A stretch of 64,000 bases of DNA, taken from the NCBI GenBank assembly GCA_018242585.1, contig JAFEBQ010000019.1, positions 121,446 through 185,445 of the forward strand. Reading direction: 5' to 3'. The DNA is from Planctomycetota bacterium (GTDB taxonomy: Bacteria; Planctomycetota; Planctomycetia; Pirellulales; PNKZ01). The notes under the pieces are model-generated. The model ran no database searches and had not been told where the DNA came from. It worked only from the letters and a program-made list of their open reading frames with translations. Of the stretch, positions 29,217 through 37,107 are shown in pieces; position 1 is the stretch's first letter, and the number at the start of each line of letters is the position of its first letter. The translations under genes and the position numbers were made by a program.

Positions 29217-30191
29217 ATGTCGCTGCGCGCCTTGCTGTTCTTTGTCGCGTTATCTTGTGTGTTCGTCCGTGGTGCCGCCGCCGACGAGCCGCCGCCGTTG
29301 CGGCCCCAACCGATCCCGCGACTGCAAGCCTTGCCAGGAGTCGATTACGACACCTTCCTGCGCGACGGGGTCGAGTTGGCGCGCTACTGGCGTCGCGCCG
29401 ACCTGAAGCGGCCGTTCGTCTATCCGATCATCGGCCCCAGCGGCCGCGCGCTGACCCGCATGGGGCACCCGCACGATCCCGTGACGCACAGCCACCACAA
29501 CTCGGTCTGGGTCGCCCATCATGACGTCAACGGTATTGACTTCTGGGGAGATACGACCAAGTCGGGTCGCATCGTCCCGCAGCGGATCGAGCGCTACGAC
29601 GACGGCGACGAAGCGGCGTCGTTGACGGCGGTGAACGCCTGGATCGCGCCGGACGGCAAGACGTTTCTGACCGAGCGGCGGCGGCTGACCGTCGAGCCGC
29701 TCGAAGACAATCAGTGGCGGCTGCTGATCGATCTGGAGTTCAGCGCGCCACAAAGCCCGGCCACGTTCGGCAAGACCTCGTTCGGCCCAGTGGCGGTGCG
29801 AATGGCCAAAAGCCTGGGCGTGCGCGACGGCGGCGGCCAGATTCGTAATAGCAACGGCGACGTCAACGAGAAGCAGGTCTTTTGGAAGCCGGCCCGCTGG
29901 TGCGACTACTCGGGCGCCGTGGCCGATGGCGTGATCGAAGGGATCACGCTGATGGACCACCCGACGAATGTGAATCACCCGACCAAGTACCATGTCCGCG
30001 ACGACGGCTGGATGGGGACCGGCGTCTCGTTCGACGGGCCGGTAACGATCGAGCCGGGCACGCCGTTGCGGCTGCGGTACGGGCTGTTCGTTCATCGTGG
30101 CCTGCCCAGCGTCGAGGCGCTCGACGCCGAGTGGAAGAAGTTCGCCGATACCACGCCGCCGGTTAGCTTGGCGCCGGAGAAGAAGAAGTAA
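29217..30191 (+). CDS. PmoA-like (DUF6807) secreted protein
   Basis: 324 residues from the ATG at 29217, with GGTGAG about seven bases upstream. Signal peptide (LLFFVALSCVFVRGAAA) then a single beta-rich domain. Features of the PmoA/DUF6807 family are visible: RPFVYPIIGPSGRALTRMG, HPHDPVTHSHHNSVW with its His cluster, GIDFWGDT, and WCDYSGAVADG followed by ITLMDHPTNVNHPT. The family is common in planctomycetes near sugar-utilisation and Gfo/Idh/MocA genes; no activity is established, although the conserved His/Asp residues suggest a carbohydrate or metal site. The protein ends in EKKK. A W1 hairpin follows the stop. Confidence 0.87.
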   Translation: MSLRALLFFVALSCVFVRGAAADEPPPLRPQPIPRLQALPGVDYDTFLRDGVELARYWRRADLKRPFVYPIIGPSGRALTRMGHPHDPVTHSHHNSVWVAHHDVNGIDFWGDTTKSGRIVPQRIERYDDGDEAASLTAVNAWIAPDGKTFLTERRRLTVEPLEDNQWRLLIDLEFSAPQSPATFGKTSFGPVAVRMAKSLGVRDGGGQIRNSNGDVNEKQVFWKPARWCDYSGAVADGVIEGITLMDHPTNVNHPTKYHVRDDGWMGTGVSFDGPVTIEPGTPLRLRYGLFVHRGLPSVEALDAEWKKFADTTPPVSLAPEKKK

Positions 30192-30198
30192 GACCAGG

Positions 30199-30300
30199 AG
30201 AAGTTGCTAGTTGCTGGTTGCTAGCGGCTAGTAAGAACCTTCTCGACGTCAGTCTTTTGCGTCTGCCTAGCAACTAGGAACCAGCAACTAGCAACTTTTA
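30199..30300. repeat. W1 inverted repeat (GTTGCTAG words)
   Basis: Left arm 30199-30232 and right arm 30266-30300 are reverse complements. The right arm ends in CTTTT, so the structure could terminate transcription of the DUF6807 gene; it also ends 13 bases before the esterase start. Confidence 0.87.
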
Positions 30301-30313
30301 GGAGCCAACTTTC

Positions 30314-31219
30314 ATGCGTTACTTGACGCTCGCACTTACCCTCTGCTGCGTCTTCGCCTCCTCCGCCTTGGCCATCGACGATTACGTGCTGGGGCCTGAC
30401 AGCGAACGGCACGAGGGCGTCCCGCAAGGCAAAGTCACCCAGCAAGAGCCTTGGAAGAGCAAGGTCTTCGAGGGGACCGTTCGCGATTGGTGGATCTATG
30501 TGCCAGCCCAATACGACGGATCCCAGCCGGCTTGTCTGATGGTGTTTCAGGACGGCGGCGGCATGGTCAACGAAAAGGGTCAATACCGCGTGCCGGTCGT
30601 ATTCGACAACCTGATCGCCCGCAAGCAAATGCCAGTCACGATCGGCGTGTTCATCAACCCGGGCGTGTTCCCGTTCGAGAAGCCGCCGGCCGATCCCAAG
30701 GCCAAGCCTCGCTCGAATCGCAGCTTTGAATATGATTCGCTGGGCGATCAGTACGCGCGGTTCCTGCTCGACGAGATCATTCCCGAGGTGAAGAAGAACT
30801 ACAAGATCACCGACGACCCCGCCGGTCGGGCGATCTGCGGCAACAGCTCCGGCGGCATCTGCTCGTTCACGGTGGCCTGGGAGCGGCCGAACGAATTTCG
30901 CAAAGTGGTCAGCCACATCGGCAGCTTCACCAACATCCGCGGCGGGCACGTCTATCACGCGATGATTCGCAAGACGCCGCCCAAGCCGCTCCGTCTGTTT
31001 CTGCAGGACGGCTCGAACGATCTGGACAACGAGCACGGCAACTGGCCGCTGGCCAATCTCGAGATGGAAGCCGCGCTAAAGTTCGCCAAGTACGACTACA
31101 AGTTCGTCTTTGGCGACGGCAAGCACAGCGGCAAGCACGGCGGGTCGATCTTCCCCGACACCATGCGCTGGCTGTGGCGCGATTATCCGGGCGTAGTGGC
31201 GAGCGCCGAGACGAAATAG
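30314..31219 (+). CDS. secreted alpha/beta-hydrolase esterase
   Basis: 301 residues, AGGAG nine bases upstream of the ATG. Signal peptide ends near SSALAID. The esterase-D/feruloyl-esterase-like fold is shown by LMVFQDGGGM (oxyanion strand), the nucleophile elbow ICGNSSGG (Ser178), the acid strand LFLQDGSNDLDNE and a C-terminal GKHSGKHGG that would supply the His. This is the enterochelin-esterase-like family often annotated as esterase family protein in planctomycetes; likely substrates are carbohydrate or aryl esters. Co-directional with the DUF6807 gene upstream, so the two may act on the same polymer. Convergent with pfk downstream across a terminator. Confidence 0.9.
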   Translation: MRYLTLALTLCCVFASSALAIDDYVLGPDSERHEGVPQGKVTQQEPWKSKVFEGTVRDWWIYVPAQYDGSQPACLMVFQDGGGMVNEKGQYRVPVVFDNLIARKQMPVTIGVFINPGVFPFEKPPADPKAKPRSNRSFEYDSLGDQYARFLLDEIIPEVKKNYKITDDPAGRAICGNSSGGICSFTVAWERPNEFRKVVSHIGSFTNIRGGHVYHAMIRKTPPKPLRLFLQDGSNDLDNEHGNWPLANLEMEAALKFAKYDYKFVFGDGKHSGKHGGSIFPDTMRWLWRDYPGVVASAETK

Positions 31220-31220
31220 C

Positions 31221-31256
31221 GGGAGCGATTAGCGGTTAGCAATTAGCGATTAGACA
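31221..31256 (+). repeat. W2 word repeat (GCGATTAGCGGTTAG words), single arm
   Basis: Tandem variants of GCGATTAG directly after the esterase stop. Full W2 pair at 47964-48036 and single inverted arm at 35251-35280. Confidence 0.78.
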
Positions 31257-31265
31257 AAAAAGAGA

Positions 31266-31289
31266 GCCCAGGGGGTGAGGCCCCTGGGC
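31266..31289 (-). terminator. intrinsic terminator for pfk
   Basis: GCCCAGGGG (31266-31274) and CCCCTGGGC (31281-31289) form a perfect nine-pair stem. Read on the minus strand it is followed by TCTCTTTTTTG, so it terminates the minus-strand phosphofructokinase transcript. Confidence 0.85.
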
Positions 31290-31331
31290 TTGTGGGGTGG
31301 TTGAGTTTGCCAGGCTGGCGCGAGCGGAGTT

Positions 31332-32720
31332 CTACCGCTCGGCGGGGTTCGACAGATACTTCGTGCGGCGGCCGATGTCGATGTTGACCGAGTGATACGG
31401 CCGGCCCAGGTTGCCGCTGTCGAACATCGTCTGCCGCATGTGCTCGACGTCGTCGTGGCCGATGGCGCTGGTGAAAATAGGCATCAGGTATTCAATCCCC
31501 AGCTTCGATGGCTTCATTCCCTCGGCGTCGTAAAACGCCGGATGCATCTCGCGGGCGTGGATCATCCCCCAGCGATCGCGCAGCTTGTTGGCGTCGATGC
31601 TGCTGACCTGGAAGCCTTGCGTGCGGCTCCACTTCAAGGTCGAAACGCCGTTGTTCTGCCCTTCGAGCAGCATGTCGACCGCCTTGCCGCCCAGCTGCGA
31701 GGCGTAGAACCGGTCGAACAAGAGCGGCCGCCCGCCGCGCTGGGTGTGGCCGATCTTGCGAGTGAAGATGGCGTTGCGGGCGGAATCGCCATAGCGCGAG
31801 AAGTAATTGTCGCCAATCCGTTCGATCAACACGTTGCGCAGCGCCTCGGCCGCGCCGGTCAGGGACACGTTGCCGGCCGGATCGCGAACCGCCTTTTCGG
31901 CCCCCAGCTCGACGCCATCGGGTCCAACAATTCCCTCGCCGCAGACGATCACCACGTTCTGCTGCAAGTCGTAAATCTCTTTGACCCGATCGACCAGCCG
32001 TTCGATGTTCAGCGGGCATTCGGGCACCAGCACCAGGTCGGGCTGGCCATAGGACGAGCCGAGCGCGATGTAGCCCGAGTGGCGTCCCATCACCTCGACA
32101 ATGCCGACTCGGCGGTGGCTTTCAGCCGTCGTGCGCAGCCGTTCAACACCCGACACCGAGACGAACACCGCCGTGGCATAGCCCGGCGTGGCGTAGTTGA
32201 TCATCTGTTCCAGGTCGAGCGTGTTGCGCGGCGGCTGGCGCACGTATTTGTAGCCCTCCGTGTTCTCGGCCGGCTGGCGCATCCATTCGTCGGCTTCGTT
32301 GGCGTAGTTCAATCCCAGATCGTTGTCGATCGTCTTGGGGGCCAGGACCGTCGGCAGCATGTCGCACAACGGCTGCAGGCCGTTCAATGTCCCGTCGCCG
32401 CCAATGCAAATCAGCCCTTCGACCTTCAGCCGGGCCAAGCGGTCGGCAATCCGCGACAAGGCCGCCGTGTCGTTGGGGTCGACAAAGTCGCGCGAGGCCC
32501 CCAGCACGGTGCCGCCATAGGTGGCGTCGAGTTCCGGGATGGTGCTGAACAGCGGGTTCAGCGGCAAGTGGGGAACCCGCGCGTCGAACAAGCAATTGAA
32601 GCCTTTGATCAGGCCAATCACTTCGATGCGCAACTGGTTGGCCCTGGCTACCGCGCCGAAAATCGTGGCGTTGAGCGCTGGCGTGTCGCCGCCAGCGGTG
32701 AGAATACCGATTCGCTTCAC
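31332..32720 (-). CDS. pfkA: 6-phosphofructokinase
   Basis: 462 residues with a GTG start at 32720 (GGGAG about ten bases upstream). It catalyses phosphorylation of fructose 6-phosphate in glycolysis. Motifs: GILTAGGDTPALN at the N-terminus, GGDGT (107-111), PKTIDNDL (128-135, catalytic Asp132), and MGRHSGYIAL for substrate binding. The phosphoryl-donor signature is mixed: Gly at the GGDG position (as in ATP enzymes) and Lys129 in PKT (as in PPi enzymes). That Gly/Lys combination is known from ATP-dependent group members such as the trypanosomal enzyme, but the donor must be tested. Longer than E. coli PfkA. Followed by an intrinsic terminator; no operon partners. Confidence 0.95.
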   Translation of the reverse strand: MKRIGILTAGGDTPALNATIFGAVARANQLRIEVIGLIKGFNCLFDARVPHLPLNPLFSTIPELDATYGGTVLGASRDFVDPNDTAALSRIADRLARLKVEGLICIGGDGTLNGLQPLCDMLPTVLAPKTIDNDLGLNYANEADEWMRQPAENTEGYKYVRQPPRNTLDLEQMINYATPGYATAVFVSVSGVERLRTTAESHRRVGIVEVMGRHSGYIALGSSYGQPDLVLVPECPLNIERLVDRVKEIYDLQQNVVIVCGEGIVGPDGVELGAEKAVRDPAGNVSLTGAAEALRNVLIERIGDNYFSRYGDSARNAIFTRKIGHTQRGGRPLLFDRFYASQLGGKAVDMLLEGQNNGVSTLKWSRTQGFQVSSIDANKLRDRWGMIHAREMHPAFYDAEGMKPSKLGIEYLMPIFTSAIGHDDVEHMRQTMFDSGNLGRPYHSVNIDIGRRTKYLSNPAER

Positions 32721-32952
32721 CGCAACCGTCTCCCAGGTAAGGGCCTCACATCTTTCGCCACGCCTGCCGAGCTGACGCTTTGAATGTAGCCGACCGGCGC
32801 TGTTTGATGGAAGATCGACCGGCGAAATGCCGCCCCAGAGGGTTCATGTCTGCTGCTAACGAAAGCAGAAAATGGAATCTCGACCGGCTGCCAGCGTGCC
32901 GCGCGGTTCTTTAGAATGGGATGCGTGCCGCGTGAGCGTTCCCCTCGCATTA

Positions 32953-32975
32953 GCCCCTGGTCAATGACCGGGGGC
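32953..32975. other. palindromic hairpin in the gap upstream of the PEP-hydrolase-like gene
   Basis: GCCCCTGGTCA and TGACCGGGGGC face each other with one intervening base and one mismatch. No T-run follows. The rest of 32721-33098, between two divergent genes, should contain both promoters, but I cannot place them. Confidence 0.4.
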
Positions 32976-33098
32976 CCTGTGTCCCACACGAGTGGAAGGG
33001 GGCAAGCTTGCTCGACGTTGACCGTATAACGCCCTCGCACGCGCGGCACAGTTTATCTCATCGTTCCAGTCTCTCATCCCGGCGCGAGCAATCTGACC

Positions 33099-33956
33099 AT
33101 GCCCAATCCCTGGACCGGCCGCGGCAACCCTTACACCCGGGCCGAGGTCCGCGCGCGTCTGCAAGCCGCCCTCGACCGGGGCGAGCCGATCATCGCGGCC
33201 GGCGCCGGCACGGGCATCTCGGCCAAGTTCATCGAGCGGGGCGGGGCCGACCTGTTGATTGTCTATAACTCGGGACGCTTTCGCATGGCCGGTCACGGCT
33301 CGACCGCGGGGCTGATGTCGTACGGCGACGCCAACGCCATCGCCATGGAGATCGGCGAGCACGAAGTGTTGCCAGTCGTGGACCAGGTGCCGGTCATCTG
33401 TGGCGTCCACGCCACCGATCCGCGGCGGCGGATGTGGCATTGGCTGCTCAAAGTGAAAGAGATGGGTTTCTCGGGCGTGAACAACTTTCCCACGCACACC
33501 ATCGTCGACGGCCAGTTCCGCCAGGTGCTGGAAGAAACCGGTATGAGCGTCGAGAAAGAATTCGAGATGGTCGCCATCGCCAGCAAAATGGACCTGTTCT
33601 CGATCGTCTATGTGGCCACGCCGGACGAAGCGCGAGCCATGGCCCAGTCGGGTGCCGACGCCATCATCGCCCACGTCGGCACGACGGTCGGCGGGTCGAT
33701 TGGCGTGACCGGCGCGGCTTGCTCGCTGGACGACGCGGTACGCAAGACCCAAGCGGTGATCGACGCGGCTCGGGCGGTACGCAGCGACATTTTCTTCCTG
33801 TGCCACGGCGGGCCGATTGCCACGCCGGACGACGCGCGATACGTGCTCGACCGAACCGATTGCCAAGGTTTCGTCGGCGCGTCGAGCCTGGAACGAATGG
33901 CGGTCGAAGGCCCGCTGGTCGAGATTACGAAGAAGTTCAAGGAAAAAAGTTCCTAG
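33099..33956 (+). CDS. phosphoenolpyruvate hydrolase family TIM-barrel protein
   Basis: 285 residues, the usual length. The family (TIM-barrel signal-transduction/PEP-hydrolase, PF09370 type) is recognised from IIAAGAGTGISAKFIERGGAD, VYNSGRFRMAGHGS, ICGVHATDP, GVNNFPTH, AHVGTTVGGSIG and FLCHGGPIATP, together with the FVGASSLER end. Proposed activity is on small oxoacid compounds, but substrates are poorly known. No clear ribosome-binding site; the ATG at 33099 gives the standard MPNPWTGRGNPYTRAEV start. The last codons (KEKSS-stop) run into the W1 repeat, which supplies the TAG. Confidence 0.9.
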   Translation: MPNPWTGRGNPYTRAEVRARLQAALDRGEPIIAAGAGTGISAKFIERGGADLLIVYNSGRFRMAGHGSTAGLMSYGDANAIAMEIGEHEVLPVVDQVPVICGVHATDPRRRMWHWLLKVKEMGFSGVNNFPTHTIVDGQFRQVLEETGMSVEKEFEMVAIASKMDLFSIVYVATPDEARAMAQSGADAIIAHVGTTVGGSIGVTGAACSLDDAVRKTQAVIDAARAVRSDIFFLCHGGPIATPDDARYVLDRTDCQGFVGASSLERMAVEGPLVEITKKFKEKSS

Positions 33957-34034
33957 CGGCTGGTTGCTAGTTGCTAGTGAAAGTCTGCTGCATATGCCTG
34001 ACTAGCAACTCGGAACTAGCAACCAGCAACTTCT
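33948..34034. repeat. W1 inverted repeat overlapping a stop codon
   Basis: Left arm 33948-33978 (GTTCCTAGCGGCTGGTTGCTAG) contains the TAG stop of the PEP-hydrolase-like gene; right arm 34001-34034 is its reverse complement. Ends about 50 bases before the ABC ATPase start. Confidence 0.87.
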
Positions 34035-34087
34035 TGCGACTATAGTTTCCACAAGCCACGCCACACCGCCCCCGAGCGATCGCACCT

Positions 34088-34999
34088 ATGCCCACTGCCG
34101 CCGCTGCCGAGTCCGTGATCGAGATTCGCAACCTAACCAAGGTCTATCGCGACTTTTGGGGGCGGTCCAAGGTCCGCGCCCTGAACGCCTTGGATCTGAA
34201 CGTGAAGCGCGGCGAAATCTTCGGCCTGCTGGGGCCGAACGGCTCGGGCAAGACCACCACGATCAAGCTGTTGCTGGGTCTGCTGTTTCCGACCGAAGGC
34301 GAGATTCTGGTCCTGGGGCGCAAGGCATCCGACGTCGAGAAGAACGAGCGGATCGGTTACCTGCCCGAGGAAAGTTACCTGTACCGGTTCCTCAACGCCG
34401 AAGAGACCCTCGACTTCTACGGCCGGCTGTTCGACATGCCCGCGGCCGTGCGCCGACAGCGGATCGAAGAGCTGATCAAGCTGGTCAAGCTCGACAAGGC
34501 CCGCCGCCGCCCCCTCAAGGAGTATTCCAAAGGGATGGCCCGGCGGATCGGTCTGGCCCAGGCGCTGATCAACGATCCCGAGCTGATCGTCCTGGACGAG
34601 CCGACCTCGGGGCTCGACCCGTTGGGCACCCGCGAGGTGAAGGAGCTGATCCTGCGGCTGCGCGATCAGGGGAAGACGATTCTGATGTGCAGCCACCTGC
34701 TGGCCGACGTGCAGGATGTCTGCGATCGGATCGCGATCCTTTACGAAGGTGAGCTGAAGGAAATCGGCCGCGTCGAGTCGCTTGTCCAGCAGCAAGATCA
34801 GACCGCGATTCGTACCTCGGCCCTTGGCCCCGAAGCGGTGGCCGAAGTGCGGGCCGTCGTCGAACGCCACGGCGGGCAGGTGCTGTCGGTCGAACACCCG
34901 ACCACGACGCTGGAAGATTTGTTCTTGAGAATTGTCGATGAAAGCGCGAAGCGCCCCGGCCGGCGTGGGGGAGAAGAGGGGCTAGGGGCTAGAGGCTAG
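34088..34999 (+). CDS. ABC transporter ATP-binding protein
   Basis: 303 residues. Walker A is [10 protein letters not shown] (about residues 55-64), signature motif [10 protein letters not shown], Walker [13 protein letters not shown], and the switch His is in ILMCSHLL. The D-loop and A-loop regions are normal, so the ATPase should be functional. It belongs to the exporter-type (ABC-2 permease partner) branch. The C-terminal tail EEGLGARG is encoded by W3 words, and the TAG stop lies in that repeat; the native end was probably near VDESAKRPG. The permease gene is 305 bases downstream across repeat R6, and a TPR-like protein follows that. Confidence 0.94.
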   Translation: MPTAAAAESVIEIRNLTKVYRDFWGRSKVRALNALDLNVKRGEIFGLLGPNGSGKTTTIKLLLGLLFPTEGEILVLGRKASDVEKNERIGYLPEESYLYRFLNAEETLDFYGRLFDMPAAVRRQRIEELIKLVKLDKARRRPLKEYSKGMARRIGLAQALINDPELIVLDEPTSGLDPLGTREVKELILRLRDQGKTILMCSHLLADVQDVCDRIAILYEGELKEIGRVESLVQQQDQTAIRTSALGPEAVAEVRAVVERHGGQVLSVEHPTTTLEDLFLRIVDESAKRPGRRGGEEGLGARG

Positions 35000-35005
35000 G
35001 GGTCG
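34976..35005 (+). repeat. W3 word repeat that supplies a stop codon
   Basis: GGGGCTAGGGGCTAGAGGCTAG words encode the last residues and the TAG of the ABC ATPase gene. Confidence 0.78.
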
Positions 35006-35044
35006 GAGGCGAGGAGCACGAGGCTGGAGACGAGTTTCCATCAA

Positions 35045-35221
35045 CCCTTCTCCCACCGGGAGAAGGTGGCCGAAGGCCGGATGAGGGTCATCGAACTGGC
35101 TCGTTGTACTTCTGCAATGTTCCACGCACAGAGCGAATCACTTAATGCAATGCGAAACAAGATTGAGTCGGGACCCTCATCCGACGGCTAGCGCCGCCAC
35201 CTTCTCCCGGGGGGAGAAGGG
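35045..35221 (+). repeat. R6: paired-arm repeat element (A - 84-nt spacer - A')
   Basis: Arm A 35045-35088 and arm A' 35173-35221 with an A/T-richer spacer between. The eight bases before arm A (TCCATCAA) also precede the solo arm at 38855, suggesting the element boundary lies further out. Lies between the ATPase and permease genes; a W2 arm follows at 35251-35280. Confidence 0.88.
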
Positions 35222-35250
35222 TCACTGGATGCCGGCGCATGCTACTTCTT

Positions 35251-35280
35251 ACTAATCGCTAGTTGCTAACTGCTAATCGC
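35251..35280 (+). repeat. W2 word repeat, inverted single arm
   Basis: ACTAATCGCTAGTTGCTAACTGCTAATCGC followed by TTTT, just before the permease start. Confidence 0.75.
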
Positions 35281-35304
35281 CTTTTCAACAACTGACCAAC
35301 CACC

Positions 35305-37107
35305 ATGAACCTCGAGGAACCATTACCGTCGTTCGACCAGTGGCTGCCCGGCGCGGCTGCCACTTGGGCCGGGGTGATGGCTTGCCTGGTCATGCTGGTC
35401 GTCGCGGCGGCGCTCGTCGTGCTGGTTCACACCGGACAGCAGATCGGCTTCGATCGGGCCTCGGCTCGGCCGATCAATTGGCTGGTCACGCTGTTCAGCG
35501 ACCTGGTGTCGACGTCGCTCCGCCGCATTCGGGCCATCGCCTGGCTGACCGTGCGCGAGGCCACGCGCCGGCACGGCCTGATTGGCTTCTTGCTGTTCTT
35601 GCTGCTGATTCTGCCGCTGGCCCTTTGGTTTCTTGATCGGGCCAGTCCCGATCCGGCCGTGCTCTACGTCAGCAGCGTCCACTGGGCCGTTGTGCTGCTG
35701 GTGTTGGCCACGGTCGTTCTGCTGGGCTGCACGGGACTGCCGAACGACATCAAGCAAAAGACCATCTACACGATTGTCACCAAGCCGACCCGGGCCACCG
35801 AGATTGTCCTGGGGCGGATGCTCGGCGGCGTGACCATCGGCACCGGCATGCTGGTGCTGATGGGATTGTTGATGTACCTGTTCGTACACTCGGCCTTGTT
35901 TCATCGCCACGAAGTGGACCCGGGCGAGATGGCGAACATCAGCTCGCCGAATGCCGACGTGCGGGCGATTCGCACCGGGCGGACGTCGCTCGATCGGCAT
36001 CATCGCCACCGGGTGACGATCGAAGCCGACGGCCGCGGTTCGACCGACATTGTGCAAGGGCACTGGCACCCGATCGTCACCAGCGAGCGCGGCGGCCAGG
36101 TCGTCTATGACGTGGGCGGACCCGAGGGGCAATTCCGCGCCCGGGTGCCCCAGTATGGCAAGTTGCGGTTCATCGATCGGTTCGGCAATCCGGCCGAACA
36201 GGGGACGAACGTCGGCGAATGGACCCATCACCGTTACATCTTTGGCGGCTCGCTGGCCTCGGCCACCTGGTCGTTCGACGAAGTGACGGCCGATCGTTAT
36301 CCGCAAGGGCTGCGCGTCGATATGAATCTGCTGGTCCGTCGCACGCACCGGGGTGACATCGAGCGCGGCGTGGCGGGGAGCGTGACCTTGCGCAATCCTC
36401 GCAACGGGCTGACCAGCGCGCCGTTGCACTTTCTGGCTCGCGAGTACACGGTCGACACGCACCTATTCCCGCGTCGCTTGGTCGACAGCCAGGGGCGCTC
36501 GGTCGAGCTGTTCAAGGATCTGATCGTCGATGGCCGCGTTGACCTGGTGGTCCAGTGTCTGGACAACGAGCAGTTCCTGGGCATGGGGCAGACGAGCGTC
36601 TACTTGCTCGAAAGCGAAGGGGGCGTGCCGGCGAACTTTTTGAAGGCGTACTTCGGGCTGTGGCTGCAAATGGTCGTGGTCGTGGCGGTGGCGGTCAGTT
36701 GGAGCACATTTTTGAACTCGGGCGTGGCCTGGCTGGCCACCCTCTTGATGCTGGTGATAGGATTCTTTCATGACTTCGTCCGGCAGTTGGCCCACAACCA
36801 GACCCCGGGCGGAGGGACCATCGAGGCGATGGTCCGCCTGTACCAGCACAAGAACTTGGAACAGCCGCTACCCGAGAGCATGGGCATGGACGTGGCTATG
36901 TTCTTTGACGAGATCATCCGCTGGGTGTTGTGGCTGATCGAGGGGGCGACACCCGAGATGCTGCGCTTCAGCTTGGAAGATTACTTGGCCCAGGGGTACG
37001 ACATTCCCTTCGATCTGATCGCCCAACTGTCGGTCACCACGCTGGCGGACGTGGCGCCGCTGGTCATCTTTGGCTACCTGGGTTTCAAATTGCGGGAGCT
37101 TGACTGA
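35305..37107 (+). CDS. ABC-2 type transporter permease
   Basis: 600 residues. Membrane segments are visible at about residues 15-38, 73-105, 125-148, 170-196 and 447-495, with another near the C-terminus (DVAPLVIFGYLGF). Between 200 and 440 there is a large soluble loop, unusual for a simple ABC-2 permease, rich in beta strands and His/Asp residues and presumably extracytoplasmic. The phrase LPNDIKQKTIYTIVTKPTRATEIVLGRM matches the coupling region of ABC-2 permeases. It is preceded by the ATPase gene and overlaps the next start by one base (TGATG). No ribosome-binding site is obvious. Substrate unknown. Confidence 0.87.
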   Translation: MNLEEPLPSFDQWLPGAAATWAGVMACLVMLVVAAALVVLVHTGQQIGFDRASARPINWLVTLFSDLVSTSLRRIRAIAWLTVREATRRHGLIGFLLFLLLILPLALWFLDRASPDPAVLYVSSVHWAVVLLVLATVVLLGCTGLPNDIKQKTIYTIVTKPTRATEIVLGRMLGGVTIGTGMLVLMGLLMYLFVHSALFHRHEVDPGEMANISSPNADVRAIRTGRTSLDRHHRHRVTIEADGRGSTDIVQGHWHPIVTSERGGQVVYDVGGPEGQFRARVPQYGKLRFIDRFGNPAEQGTNVGEWTHHRYIFGGSLASATWSFDEVTADRYPQGLRVDMNLLVRRTHRGDIERGVAGSVTLRNPRNGLTSAPLHFLAREYTVDTHLFPRRLVDSQGRSVELFKDLIVDGRVDLVVQCLDNEQFLGMGQTSVYLLESEGGVPANFLKAYFGLWLQMVVVVAVAVSWSTFLNSGVAWLATLLMLVIGFFHDFVRQLAHNQTPGGGTIEAMVRLYQHKNLEQPLPESMGMDVAMFFDEIIRWVLWLIEGATPEMLRFSLEDYLAQGYDIPFDLIAQLSVTTLADVAPLVIFGYLGFKLRELD

